NCBI RefSeq assembly: GCF_034190915.1
Contig: NW_026947484.1
Span: forward strand, 76,463,482-76,527,481
Length of the DNA: 64,000 bases
Source of the DNA: Cavia porcellus
Taxonomy: Eukaryota > Chordata > Mammalia > Rodentia > Caviidae
Direction: 5' to 3'
The position numbers were made by a program, and so were the translations under genes. A model generated the notes under the pieces. It saw only the letters and a program-made list of their open reading frames with translations, ran no database searches and was not told where the DNA came from. Positions 11,975 through 24,149 of this stretch are shown here, piece by piece (position 1 is the stretch's first letter; each line of letters begins with the position of its first letter).

Positions 11975-14210
11975 TCTTTATTTTAGATCACATTGAGTGA
12001 ACTATCCCATTTTGAGACATACTCGTATGTCAGAGGACTACGAAGGAAATGGCCAGTCCATTTCTGGCAATTAATGTTCCTGCTTGTCTGTCACTTCTAC
12101 TTATATTTAATTGGCTGAAACAACTCTTACATTATTAAGCCTGCCAATCATGGGTTAGGAAAGTGTAATTAGTTCTTTTATCTGCAAACATGGTCACATG
12201 AACATGGGGAGGGATATAATCTTCCAGGGAGGGCAGCAAATAATTGGAAATAATATAATCCACCATGTTGGAAAACTGTTTCATTCAAAGAGGTTTAATG
12301 GCCTTTATACCACCTCACAGTTTTTAAAAATTGATTAAGTCTGTACTTTGGATTTTATTTTGAAAAGGTTATGCCTCAGAAATCTGTCTAGATATGGAAA
12401 GCAAGGTCTGCTTTTTTGGATAGAACTGATTAATCTTTTATGAGTTGGAAAGCTGTACCTACAATTTGGTAACTATCCATCCATTGTTTCTCAAGATTCT
12501 AGATCTATATTTTAGTCAAGAAATCACATTTCTTCTTGTTTGTGGCTATGTGCTACTATTTTATTGACCAGCTAATTTTTGTTTAATTGCCTGAATTTAA
12601 TCTGATTTTAGTGGCCAGTTAAAAGTAACAGAACTATCAAGAAGAGCAGAAATGAGACCTGTTGAAAACAAAATTTATTAGGGCCCAGTACTTCTCTTTA
12701 AAAAGTAAAATTGCTGAGCTGTTGCTGATATTCTTACTAGGGAATTTTTGTCTTGTCATTTAAGAAGCACGACATTGTCATTTGAAGAAAGATGGCCAGT
12801 CATGCTGACCATGATGCAATATACAGAATTTGGAGTCTCCATGTTGGGGAGATGCAGAAGTCTGTTGAGGGGCATCATGGCCATTCCTGCAGCTTCTCGC
12901 ACACATTGGATGTAGATCTGTTGAAGTTGGGGGCTGTATCTATTTGGGGAGGAGTCTTGGAAAAGTTCTGTAATTTTCGTGAGAGGGTTGAAAACTCTTT
13001 TGCTTGGTTCACTTCTAAAATGGACTAACCCTCCCCTGGGGACACACAATGCTGTGCTTGTGACCGGTCCCCAAAGCTGTGAAACCTTGTTTTGTGGGGA
13101 GTAGGGTTCATTTGCAAAGCTCAGAAGGGTTTTACATATTAGCTTTTAGAGTATTGGGTATGAGAAGTGCTGCATTCTCTTTCCCTCTACTTTCTCTCAT
13201 TGAATTAGCATGTATGATATCTTCACTGTATATTACTAGAGAATAGGGAATAGTTCTAGAAGCAGTAACAGCAAACCTTCAGATATGGCCATGTATTTTG
13301 CATGTCTTAGCCACCCTGTTTTTGAGAATCATTAGAAAAGTTCCTGTAGGCCTAAGACATTCTGGGATGTTTCTTGGGAAAATACTTGGTTTATTGAAGA
13401 TTTATTGAATGATGTGAGTCTTGTAAGAGATTGTGATTTCTGTGTTGCTTTGACCAAATTTATATCCTGCTGTTAAAAAAAAAAAAACCATCCTGCTAGC
13501 TACTTTTATTAGCCAATTTAGGTACCATTTTACTACTTAATACATTTTCTGCTTGTTCTAAATTTAGTTTTTTCCATTATTTTTTAAATTAAGACAAATG
13601 TAATTACATCTAGTTTTGAAAATTGCCTCAAGCATTTTTGGAACAAGGTTGAGGATAAATACATATATTTGGGCAACTTCATGCACTTAAAATTTTAGGA
13701 GCGCCCTGTGTGATTGAAGTGTGCACACACATGCACAGGCACACACACCTATGCGTGCACACACATGCAGGTAGATAATCTTTCCCGTGCCTCCCTTTCT
13801 GAGCCCTTTTGCTAATGGGGAGGGGGCTCTCAGTGACCTTGGGCCATCTTCTTAGGCCCTGGACCTGGGGTTGGAGTGAGTGGGCAGAAGGCAAACACCA
13901 GACTGGCCAGTTCTGCAGGATGGATCTTGCACTGGAGTTGGTATTTCTGCTAAGTTACTTCTGCATCCAGCCCAACTCACTCTCCAGAGTTCAGTGTGCT
14001 CTTTGGGGGCGGTGTAGTGTGGCTGCCTGACCCCAGTCTCGGGCTTTCACTTCACTGGCCCTCTCGGTGCTGAGGCTACTGGAAATCAAGCCCAAAATGG
14101 CCGAAAGTGAACCACCTGTGCTGTTGGCTACCACTTTGCTAGACACTACTTCCCTGAACTTTGGGTTATGACTTTGCCTTTTGCTTTTATGGATGAATAA
14201 GAGCAGTAAT
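11975..14210. other. No gene recognised; block with open frames near 12.75-13.05 kb
   Basis: Within 12756-13049 both strands are open for 78-97 codons. A third minus-strand frame of about 45 codons (roughly 12893-13030) has protein-like composition but is closed on both sides. Downstream on the minus strand an AATAAA lies near 12673. This might be an old processed copy of an unknown mRNA; I could not identify it. A CA-rich patch sits at 13720-13770. Confidence 0.4.
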
Positions 14211-14409
14211 AATGTGTGGTCATGTTAAAAATCTTCTGTACCTCCCGGCTGTCCTCCTGGCCCACTGGCCACTTTTCTGCTTACATCTTCCTCTGCGTAA
14301 ATTTTGCTGCTGCTGGTGGTGGTGGTGGGGGTGCTGTGGGCTCTCAGCTCTGTCTTCCTCCCTTGGTGTAGATACTCTCATGGTGGCCTCATCCTGTTGC
14401 ACATCCAGT

Positions 14410-15190
14410 TAGCACCTTGATGCCTGACCCACCTCAAATTCCACATGACCAAAATGGAATTCCTCATTGGGCCTGTACTCCCCGACCCACACAGCTCCTC
14501 CTTCCTGAAGTCTTCTGGGGTGATAGCAAAATGTAGAGCCTCTGTATTGTCCTCGCTCCCCTTTCATGCATATCTGGGATCCAGTCTAGGAGGAGCTCCT
14601 GTGGACTGCACCATCAAAATACAGAGAATCTGCCTTCTTCTCCCTCCCTGGTACCATGTTTTGTGTTTCCTGTATTATTGCGGAAACTTCACAGCTGGTC
14701 TCCTGCTTCTACCCTTGGAGTCATTCCGGGCAGTGATTCTTAAAAAACAAAAGCCAGATTGTGCTACTTTGCTATTCAAACCTGTCTTGTCTTCCACAGA
14801 AGTGACCTCAGTGATCCTCCTGACCTGGTTCCTTGTGCCTCTCCAACCGGACCACCTGGGCTCCGCCCCATTAGCTCCTCCCCGGCTGCACCTGAGTGCT
14901 TCTCCTTAGAGCTTTGCCCCAGCCTTTCCTCTGTGGAGCGCTCTCTGTCCTCCAGCTCCTTGCTTGGCAATGCCATCTCAGTGCTGTGACTGCTCACACT
15001 TACGGTTTACCTTCCCCTCGCACTCTACGTCCCCCTTTACCAACTTGGCCTGTTTTTTTCCCCCATGGCACAAGTTGAAAATAATGCATTATGTAATTTT
15101 TGTGTTGCGTTTGAATATCCATCGAGCTGCTTGAACAGAGCCTAGAATCATAGAAGGCCTTACAGATGTATTTGCCGCTGAATGAACAGT
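14410..15190 (+). repeat. L2 (LINE-2) 3' end, sense orientation
   Basis: The phrases follow L2 order: 'acctcaaattccacatgacc', 'cacagctggtctcctgcttc', 'agccagattgtgctactttg', 'gctgcacctgagtgcttctc', and a terminal '...cctagaatcatagaagg...gaatgaacag'. The 154-codon open frame at 14445-14909 lies inside this fossil and is not a host gene. Confidence 0.75.
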
Positions 15191-15194
15191 CGAC

Positions 15195-16030
15195 ATAGGC
15201 TACGCTCTTCAGAATCCCTCATGTGAAGAAGTGTGTTTCAGTTCACTGTTAGGAAGTGTGCCTTCAGTGCTGGTAATCGGGGAACCCCTCCCCGGCCCTG
15301 TTATAAAAGTCACATGACTCATCATATTTCCTTCTGTGCTTTGGCTTCCAGAATGCCAGGGAAATACATTTTATGTTCAGTGTGATGGTGATTCTTTTCA
15401 GTATGTTGCTATAATAATACAACCCTCTCTTCCTACCTAATGCTTCACTTCATTAATGAATTTTTTCTCTTTTGTACAGTAACTCAGCCTTTTTCAGTTA
15501 GAACCTTCAAATAACTTTTGGGAAGGTTTGAAATCCAGTCTACAAAGGAAAAAAAGTGGTTTTATCATTGAACTTTGTCTTAGCTTACAGCTGCTTTTCT
15601 TTTTGCTTTGGTTGGTTAGCACCAGTTTCAGGTCTTAATGTTGCTTGCTGGTCTGATCAAGGCTCTGAAACAGATATTTTGGGGATGCTCTATAAGTTTC
15701 TTTTTGAATTGCATTTAAGTAAGCATTAACAAATTTATAAGCCACTATTGTCTGTTTTGCTTAGTCATCCTCAACTCTTGCTTCTTAAATCTAAGGCCCT
15801 TAATTTCTGACAGAATCTCCTTTGAAATGTTTCTTGTCACAGTTCTGTGAAAGGAATTGTTAGCTAAAACTTGAAAGGCTTACATTCTTTTTAGGGTATT
15901 CAGCCTGGACACAGAAGAACTGATCTTACTGCTTTCTTTTCACATGCAGATAGTTGCAGGAGGTACCCAAAGCTAGAAAGCAAACATTCTCTTGGAACTT
16001 CAATTTTGCTTGAAATTTTTGGAGAAGACT
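15195..16030. other. No gene recognised
   Basis: Unassigned sequence. Acceptor-like 'gctttggcttccag' at about 15351 is not followed by a convincing exon. Confidence 0.5.
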
Positions 16031-16034
16031 CTTT

Positions 16035-16121
16035 TTGTGGGAGGGAAGGGTACCGGGGCTTAAATCACTACCTCCTGCTTGCCAGGCAGGAACTTATGCC
16101 ACTGAGCTAAATCCCTGGCCT
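16035..16121 (-). repeat. ID SINE, minus strand
   Basis: Contains 'cttgccaggcaggaactta' and 'gagctaaatccctggcc'. The flanks 'gagaagactcttt' (from 16022) and 'gagaaaactcttt' (from 16122) form an imperfect TSD. Confidence 0.85.
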
Positions 16122-16196
16122 GAGAAAACTCTTTGTATTTGGGCAATCTTTGCAAGTTCTGATGCACAGATGATTATAAAAATCCACAGGACTGAA

Positions 16197-16350
16197 CCAA
16201 GCATGGCGATGCATGCCTGTAGTCCCAGCACTCGGGAGGTTGAAGCAGGAGAATCACTTGTAGCTCAGGCTAGTCTCGAACCTGCAACAGTCCTCCTGTC
16301 TCAGCCTCCCAAGTGCTGGGATTACAGGAGTGTGCAGATATACCCAGCGC
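16197..16350. repeat. Head-to-head (inverted) B1 pair
   Basis: 16197-16260 reads as the left half of a plus-strand B1 ('gtagtcccagcactcgggag'). 16261-16350 reads as a minus-strand B1 ('ctcccaagtgctgggattac'). The two halves are reverse-complementary over about 40 bases with mismatches. Confidence 0.8.
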
Positions 16351-16714
16351 TATTGTTTTTTAATACATTAGGTCAGTTTCCTATTCAGGTGGCTTTTAGC
16401 TAAGTTGTCTGTGCAGATCCACACCGATTCCTGACTGTCTCAGGAGAGTGAGGTTTTGGAAAACACAGAGTACTAGGGATTCTGATTTTATATTGTGATC
16501 CTCATCATTTTAGAATGATTAAAAATTACACTGTTAGTGAGAAAACCTGAAAAATGCTGAATTCCTGAAGGAATTCCTGACCCTGTCAATGAGGCAGATT
16601 TTCCCCAGGGAGTGAGACTGCAGGGTGATGTCCAACTACAGGTGGGAGTTGGTGGACAGCACCGGCCGCTGCTGGTCCTCCTTCAGAGACACTGCACATG
16701 TGTAAGAGGTTTAA

Positions 16715-17110
16715 GAGGGCGTGTGTCTGTGTGAAAGAGAGGAATCACGTTATCTTTTAAAACAGTGGGCGAGCACATTCTTAATGTGTTGTTATGCAGC
16801 TTGCTGTTTTCATGTAGCCCTGTGTCTTAAGGCTTTATTCTATAGTACAGTTTCCCCATAGTGCACTTTTATCATTTCAGTTCAGCAGCATAGTATTTTT
16901 AAAAAGTCGATACTTAATATTTTGTTTAATCAGCTTGCTGTTGGTTTTGCCCAGTGCCTCAAGAAATAGCTTTGTACCTGTTGCTCCCATGTGATAATGA
17001 CATGTGGTAAGTGTGGAATTACCAGGTGAAAAGGTGTGTGTATTTGCACTTGTAGTAGATATTGTGCTGAATGGCTTCCTTAGAAGGACCTGTGTCTCTT
17101 CATTCCTGCC
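16715..17110 (+). repeat. Ancient LINE-like repeat
   Basis: Diverged text in the order of the old repeat also seen at 5950-6460, ending 'tcattcctgccaacacagtg', which resembles its 'cattcccaccagcaatgtat' block. Confidence 0.4.
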
Positions 17111-17181
17111 AACACAGTGAGTTATGAAACGCTTGAACAAATTATTAAGTGAAAAGTGGTATCTAAAGTGGTTTTTATTTA

Positions 17182-17183
<2 letters not shown>

Positions 17184-17228
<45 letters not shown>

Positions 17229-17233
17229 CACAT
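17184..17233. repeat. (GT)n-(TA)n microsatellite
   Basis: About 15 GT units followed by a TATATATA run. The apparent minus-strand frame rich in HTHTHT is simply this tract. Confidence 0.95.
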
Positions 17234-17577
17234 TTTTTTTTGAGACTGAGTATGGTTTCATGAGTCTGTGAGAACCGTTTACTTCAGTGAATTGTTTATA
17301 TCCTTTGCTATTGGGCTCTTAGGTATCAAGTTGTGTTGCCTCATATATAGGGGGGGAAAGTCCCTTGTCCCTTATCTGTGAATTACAGTTGTTCCCAGTT
17401 TATTGTTCATCTTTTAACTTGAATTATATTACATTTTTCCATGCAGATGGATTTACCAGATGCTTAGTGTAAGGTCTTTGGATTGACAATAAATAAAGAG
17501 AAAAAAGCGTTCCCTACAATAATGTTACTTTTTAGTTGTCCAGGATTTTCCAGCACTTTTATGGTTCTATTGTTTTT

Positions 17578-17840
17578 TCATTTGTTTTGGGAAGCTGAGA
17601 TTGAACCCAGGATCTTGCATATACTAAAGACATGCTTGCTGTACTTCTGAGCTATTCCCCTGCTCTAGTTTCAGTTTTTTATATTTAAACAATTTTTAAA
17701 TTTTGTTATTTTATTATTCTTTTGAGTCAGGTTCTCGCTGTGTAGTTCAGGCTAGCTGTGCACTCACTGCAGCCCAAGCTGGCCTTGAATCTCTGGCATC
17801 CTCCTGCTTCAGCCTCATGCATGCACCACCACACTAGGCC
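17578..17840 (-). repeat. ID remnant plus B1, minus strand
   Basis: Reverse ID at 17578-17668 ('gattgaacccaggatcttgc') and reverse B1 at 17716-17840 ('ccaagctggccttgaatctc'). Confidence 0.75.
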
Positions 17841-17841
17841 T

Positions 17842-18890
17842 TTTTTCCATCTTGAATTTAGTAAATATGGATCCCAGTTCACTACCCCACCCCCAGTGGT
17901 CACCGGCTTTTCCATTTGTTTATTTAATAGTCCATTTTCCTTCCTTTTCCTGGAACTTATACCTTTATCATATAAGTAAGTTCCACTTGCATATGTGTCT
18001 GTATCTTTTCTGTTCTGTTAATCTGCTTGCCTACTCATGTTGTAACAGTAACCTCGTCTAGTAGTTGAGTATATTATTGTAACAGGGAAAATTAGGTTTA
18101 TTTTAGATATTTTATTGCTGCTGTTGATACTTTCCATTAGAGTGGCATTTGAAAAATCAGGATTTTATGTAACTCAGAAGTACGGTAGCCAAGTGAGGAG
18201 CTTGAGTTTTAACTCAGCTGCTCCCTGCTCCTTCCCTCCAGTTACAGCGAGGGTAGGAAGCGCCTGATTATTCTCCTTGGGATCAAGATTGGCTTAGGAA
18301 TCAGAACGTTTAGCCTCGGGCAAGGGGAAAAGATGAACTAGGTCTGCAGTATCGAAGCAACACCCTGTCTGAGGTGAAGAGACTGGATTGTGGGGACTCT
18401 CGCTTGGGATGTAACTCAGGGTCCCTTCTCAGGTAATGACAAAGCAATAGGAATAGTTACCGGGGGCACAGCAGCTCTGAGCTTCTCTTTCAGGAAGAGC
18501 CTTTGCCTATGTGAGCCGAGAGAGCCCTGCAGTGAACCAGAAGCTGTTTCATTTTGAACTCTGGTAGCCTTTCAGTGTCTGTCTTTTGGTTGCTCTGAAA
18601 TAGCCCAAAAAACAGGAAAAACCATCACTTGTGCATACATGTGTCTGTGTGTGTGTGCTCACACACGAGGCCACTGGTCTTTTTACTGTGACACTGGGGG
18701 AGAAGTTCAGATGTTCACCTGGTGTTCAGGCAGCATGCCTGTAATGAGGCCATTTCGGAATTTTCCTTTCATCTCTCCAGGTGGTAATTAGTTTGAAACA
18801 GTAATTGAATACAGATGCAGTCACAGAGCTGTAAAATCATTGATGTTTCGCTGGTTAGCCTTTTCCCTAGAGGATCCTGCAGTAGGGGAC
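17842..18890. other. No gene recognised
   Basis: Unassigned. A short purine/CpG-richer part at 18240-18480 gives no convincing exon. Confidence 0.5.
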
Positions 18891-18894
18891 CTGG

Positions 18895-19110
18895 GTACCG
18901 CCTTATACATTGTATACCATGGTACAGTATTCTAAACCATTTTAATAATTGTTAAGCATACAGTTGAGCTGTGTTAAACATAACAGTCATGCAACCTCCT
19001 CACTACCATCCATCCCTAGAACTTTTATAATAGAAACTCTGCCATTAACACTAACGCCTCATCCTGTCTTCTCTTTGCAGACCTAGGTCACTACCTTGTA
19101 CTTTCTAGTT
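18895..19110. repeat. Ancient LINE-like repeat
   Basis: 'accattttaataattgttaa', 'gcatacagttgagctgtgtt' and 'ctaccatccatccctagaac' match in order an old mammalian repeat ('...aaccatttttaagtgtacag...ccaccatccatctccagaac'). Confidence 0.5.
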
Positions 19111-19769
19111 GTGGTATTTTTAAGTTTAGAAACACAGTTGATCCTCAGGAGCTTAATGTTCCTTAAATAAAAGTCTTCAAAAAGCTTCTTGGCTTGAGCA
19201 TCCATAGGGCTCAGCAGTCGTAGGTTGGGCCTAAAATACAGTATAGTCTTCCCTGTTTTTGGAGCATCTCAGAGGCAGGTGAGGTTTTATTATGGAGCAA
19301 TGCAATTCCAGACTTCTGGAGTGTGGATCAAAGATTTTCTTAGCAATAGTAGCGTCTCAGTCAACCTTGTTTTCTTATCTTTTGGCAAGAAGGCTGAACT
19401 GGCAGTTGTGGTGTAATAAACCTTGTGTACACAGCTGCAGGAGGCCTCAGGGAGGTGGCAGTGCTCAGAGGCTGGGTGACTTGCTGAACATAATGGGGCA
19501 TCTGCCACCAGAGCAGTTTTGGATTTGGATTTTGTCCTGCAGTGATGGAGACTCTTTGAAGAGGAAGGCCCTTTTGAGTATTTGCATTGCTTTGAAGCTG
19601 GCACCATGGAGATACTGTGACTTACAACTGCTAGTTACAGGCCAAGCTAGGCATGTGAGGAGCAAAGGTTGGTGAAAAAAAGGAGATAACCACTTACTTT
19701 GCCACAAAATTTGTTGAGTCCTCAGGGCAGTTTTTAGGAGAATTACAGTCTGTCATAGAATTCTGGGTT

Positions 19770-19965
19770 AAGAGGTTGAACTTAGGTTCAGGCTTTATAT
19801 CTATCTTGACTTTAAGTATGTTTACTTTTTCTAAGACTGTTTCCTTATCTGAAAACTGGACATAAAGAAAATTCATTCTGGGTGACTGGTAGGGGAGAGA
19901 TGAGATAATACACAATGAACTTGAAATGCTTGACAAAGACTAAGTACTTAATACATGATACCTCT
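19770..19965 (+). repeat. MIR element
   Basis: Core text 'gactgtttccttatctgaaa' with downstream 'gagatgagataatacacaat' and 'agtacttaatacatgat' follows the MIR order. Confidence 0.65.
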
Positions 19966-19969
19966 TAAG

Positions 19970-22200
19970 GCATATGAACTGGCGAATTCCTCCAAAATGC
20001 TTTTAAGATCCTTTAATCCTGCACATTTGACTCATTTGAATCCAACATGCTGTGTTGTTTTCTTCTTGGCGAGGTAGCTTGGAATTTGTTTTCAGTAGCT
20101 AAGTTCATTATCTAATTGTCTCCAAGCCTTCCTCCCCTCTCCCATGTTTAAGTAAAGCAAAACAAAACCAATAGACATATCATCCTTTTAGGGGCATCTG
20201 GAGATTCACCAGCAGGCACTCCCAGATTCCACAGATTTGGGCTGAGATAGGAGCTGAGTATGTCACCCAGCCCTTCTCTCCACTTTGCTTATTTATCCAC
20301 AGGCTTTAGAGGCTTTGCAGCATAGGGAACAGGGGAACAGGGCCATAAGAGCTGGTTCTGTTGTGTGGTGCACCCAAATAAGGCATCTGCTTTGGTAACT
20401 GCCTATCCTGCTTCCCTTGGAAAGGGCATTGAGGAATAAACAGTGGGAGTGTGAAGAATGAGCCTTTAGACTAACCCAACTTGGGGAAATTCAGAAAATG
20501 TTATGCAGAAATGTACGTCCTTCCAGTTTATGCGTCTAAAACAATGGGATCCTTGGGAGAGCTCTTGAAACTGGTTCTTTTTTGAAGGCTGCGTTGTGCT
20601 TAGTGGATACACATGCTTTGACCACAAAACTCTGAGCCTTGATCACGCCGCTGGGATGCTGTGGTTTTCGCTATCATCAGAAAGATGTAAGTTGTGATGT
20701 CTTCTCAGCAGGCACTAGAAGATTTTCGGGAGGGGGTGGGGGCTGCAGAGAGCAGGAAATGCTGAATTGCAGAGGTGGATATCTTGTAAACATGCTAGAG
20801 AAGAATGATTTAATTATTCCCGCTTAGTGTTATCTTCATCGTTCCTGGGGCAATTTCCTCCTTGGTTATGGAGATGGGGAAAAATCTCCCCATCTCCGCC
20901 TGCTGGTTGATATTTGCTCTTGACTGTTAATCCTGGGAATGAGCTACTGTCATTTACAGTCAAGGGTATAGATGTAGAGATAGAAAGGATTAAATGCTTG
21001 CTTAGTGCCTTTCTTCTTTGCACGGTGCCTTCTTAAAAATTGTCATTCTTCTGTGTAGGACTGTCATTCTTATATAGAGCACTCTATGAGAGTTTCTGCA
21101 ATTTTGCTTTGCCTTGCCCGGGAAGAATAATTGTCTTTTAGACTTGTGTATTATAAATCTACAGATAGATATGGTGGCAGTTGCGGAGAGGAGGCTGAGA
21201 TAGGAAGTCAGGCCAGAGAATTAAAAACGATGCCTTTCTTTGAGGGTGCCCCCTCCCCTTCCCCCTGCTTCTTGACCGTGGGATTTGGCTCATCACTTCC
21301 TGTCCAAGTTGGCACCAGCAGTGGCACAGTGACTCTGCCCGGAGTTCTCAAGCTTCAGCTGGCAAGTTTCCAGTGATGGAGTCACCCAGAGAAACAACTG
21401 AGTTTTTTATTTTTCTTTCTCTGCTGCTGTGGGCCGCTTCCCCAGGCCTCAGTACCAGTGTCCTCTGTACTTAGGAGGAGCCCCATGGAGTCCCCAGACC
21501 GCACCTTCCATTTGTTTAGCCCTGGCTTCCTGATCATCCCTTACATTTCCTCTTGTTTCCTTCTTTTAGGCTTAGCCCCTAAGATTTTTTGATGGGAAAG
21601 CTCATTGCATGCTTTTCCAGGAGGAGAAAGGAAGAACAAATTTCTGTCTAGTCATTTTCCTCTCTAAACAAGTCAAGAAACATAAATGACTCCCATTTTT
21701 GGGTACCTACTGTGTATGAGGTGCTGTACTAAGGTTTGCACGCATCTCCATTATCCCCAGTTAGCATTTGGAGAGGCTGGACCCTACATCACATGCTGGG
21801 TTCCTTGGCATTCTAAGGAAGCCACTTTTCTCACTGTGTAGTGGGGCAGAATGTACAGGACAACTCCTGGGAGAGAGTTGTCCCGCTGGGCTGTTGAGTT
21901 GGTTTCTTACACTTGGGGGCTTCCTGTTCTTGGGGCACAGTCAGCAGCATCTGTACCTTGGAATCATGGTATTTGCGATTTCCTCTCATCTTGACAATTC
22001 AGTCATTGTCAAATATGCTTTCTCTGTGCTCCATGTGTTTGAGTGCTCACTATCTTTAATGTTCAGATTCTGTCAATGGATTTGGTCAAAGCAATCTAGA
22101 CTTTTACTAAAACTGGTTTCTAAAATTCTACCCACTTCCCTGTTCCAAAGCCATTTCCACATTTATTTGGTATTACAACACCACTCTACTTCCAGTTACC
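19970..22200. other. No gene recognised; MIR fragment at 21695-21765
   Basis: 21695-21765 ('cctactgtgtatgaggtgct') reads as reverse MIR. The rest has several short frames (for example 148 codons at 21768-22214) without domain signatures. Confidence 0.5.
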
Positions 22201-22204
22201 AAAG

Positions 22205-22560
22205 TTTGTATTAATTTTCCATCCCTGCTGCAATAGAAACCTTAAATTTAATGCTGAAAATGGATTTGTTACATTACCAACGTGTAGGTAAAGAGCTCAG
22301 TATGAACCTCTGGAGTAAAATCAAGGGTTTGGCAGGACTGGTTCTTTGTGAAGGCTCTAGGGGCGAACCCTGTCCTTGCTGTGGGCTCCTGGAGGCCCAT
22401 GACCTCCTTCCTGTGTCTTCAGTGCTTCTGGTGACTGAGTCTATTCTATACTTCAGATTTCTTCTGCCCATTTTTCTGCTGTCTGATTTCTTGGCTTTTA
22501 AGGATTCAAGATTAGACTGTGCCCATGTGGCTAATCCAGGAAAATCTCCCCAGCTCAAGG
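22205..22560. repeat. Ancient mammalian interspersed repeat
   Basis: 'ccctgctgcaatagaaacct', then 'ggcaggactggttctttgtg', then 'aaggctctagg' follow the well-known old repeat also seen at 3807-4110. The 108-130 codon frames here are therefore not genes. Confidence 0.55.
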
Positions 22561-22898
22561 TCCTTTTAATCACACATAGGGTCATTTTTGCCCTGTGCAT
22601 AACATGCTACCAGGTTTGGGAATTTGGAATCACACGTCTTTAGGAGGTATCTTTTTCTGGGTACCATGCAAGGGAACATGTAAATACATATACAGTTGCT
22701 GTTTGGTCTTACTGTACAAATGGTGCTCACGTAAATGGTTTTTAACAAAGGGTTCATATATGTGTTCCATCTGGCTGGTGGCGTTCACCTTGAAAGACAG
22801 CTGTCAGATGAGTAAGAGCTGCTGGAAGGGTGGAAGCTCTGCCCCCTTCTACCCCCACATGTCTTTACTGAGAGAAGCAAGCAGACCAATTTGGGTTG

Positions 22899-22947
22899 TT
22901 GCAAATTTAAGAAATAAAACTTTATTGCAAATTTAAGAAATAAAACT
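22899..22947. repeat. Tandem duplication, 26-bp period
   Basis: The 23-base unit beginning 'ttgcaaatttaag' is perfect at 22899-22921 and 22925-22947. Confidence 0.9.
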
Positions 22948-23492
22948 AAAACATCAACAAAACACTCTTTATAACTGAAATGCAAGTGCTAGTGTATAAA
23001 ACCAAATTACCTCCCAAGGGCTTTCTCTTTTGAAGACAAAGCTGAGCTGCATTGTCTTTTGATCCTCTATTCTTTCATGGGAAAATTGAACCTCACTGGC
23101 ATTTGGTATGCTACTGAGCAAGGTCCCCTTGGGGGACCAGAAGCCCCTCACTGTACACACCTGGAATTCGATGCCGGTTCATCTGATAGCTGGTTAGGTA
23201 TCTGGGCTCTCACAAGTTAAATCTTGTCTGAGGAAATAATTTGCAAGAAGTTCAAAAGATAGATGGAGCAAATTAATTTTTCAGCAAAGATTGGGAGAAT
23301 ATAAACATTATCTCTTTAAGTGTGCTAATGTTCTTGATGAATGAGTAATTTTTGAGGCTATTTTTTGTTTTAAGATTATAATTCTGTGTTTGATTGTTTC
23401 ATGTCTTAATGTGTTGGAAAAGAACTCTAGAGAGTTGTCTGGCCTAAGTAAACTGAAGCCCTGGTATAGTCAAGCTAGGTGATTTCAGCAGC

Positions 23493-23690
23493 TTAGAGCA
23501 GGGATTCTTAGCATTTGGGGAGCAAGAATGATTTTTGGCAAAGTTTAAAGACATTTTCAATTATAATTCAGAGGAGAGGCACATTATTTTGAAGTATTTC
23601 AGATTGCCAGCATCTAAAGAATAGAGGATACTAAGCAACAGAAAATGACTCAGCTCAAACTTTAGGGTTGAAATTGACTAATTTTGATTT
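23493..23690. repeat. MER20-like hAT fossil with a 30-bp intrusion
   Basis: The left part ('gattcttagcatttggggag', 'aaagacattttcaattat') and right part ('ccagcatctaaagaatagag') follow the MER20 consensus order. Between them, 23578-23607 does not fit that order and is identical to 25431-25460. Confidence 0.5.
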
Positions 23691-23969
23691 AGAAAAGATG
23701 CTTTTCCCTTTTCATTTATTTGGATGTCTCTTAAAATTAAGCTTGAATTAATAATTATTAAATTAATAACCTGGATTCCTTTTATTTTTCTTACAGCAGC
23801 TTATGGATAGCGGGCTCAAGCATCTGTCTGTTGTTGCTTGTTCCTCACAGGCTTTGTTAGGGGTCCATCTTTTGCTTTGGAGCAGAGCTCCTGAGGGCAG
23901 CATTGACAAAGCAGATGGCTGAGTTTCAGCAGAATCAGCCTGGGAGGGAGAGTGATAGGGGTAGAAGAT

Positions 23970-24060
23970 TTAAACTTCCCTCAGTGTCTGCTCTCTTATC
24001 TGTAAAATAGAGTGGTAATAGTGCCCACCTCAAGGTACATGTGAATATTTAGGAAGGTGC
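23970..24060 (+). repeat. MIR fragment
   Basis: 'tgctctcttatctgtaaaat' and 'gtggtaatagtgcccacctc' match the MIR core. Confidence 0.6.
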
Positions 24061-24149
24061 CCTTTAAGACTTTCATACAGAAATCGTATGTATTCTGGGA
24101 TTGTTCTTAGCTCTCCAGGCAGGTGAGTTGGTCCCATCACCAGAGTCCA

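Noticed and set aside
14445..14909. 154-codon plus-strand open frame
   Set aside because: It lies within a recognisable L2 3' end, and its translation has no protein-domain character.
16035..16403. 122-codon frame
   Set aside because: Made entirely of ID and B1 sequence.
16877..17233. 118-codon minus-strand frame rich in His-Thr
   Set aside because: Its start is the (GT)n microsatellite and the remainder is ancient LINE debris.
22251..22643. 108-130 codon frames on both strands
   Set aside because: They coincide with an old interspersed repeat and overlap one another.
23797..23922. 'ttatttttcttacag' followed by about 41 open codons
   Set aside because: No donor, no polyadenylation signal nearby and no recognisable peptide; acceptor-like strings are frequent in AT-rich DNA.
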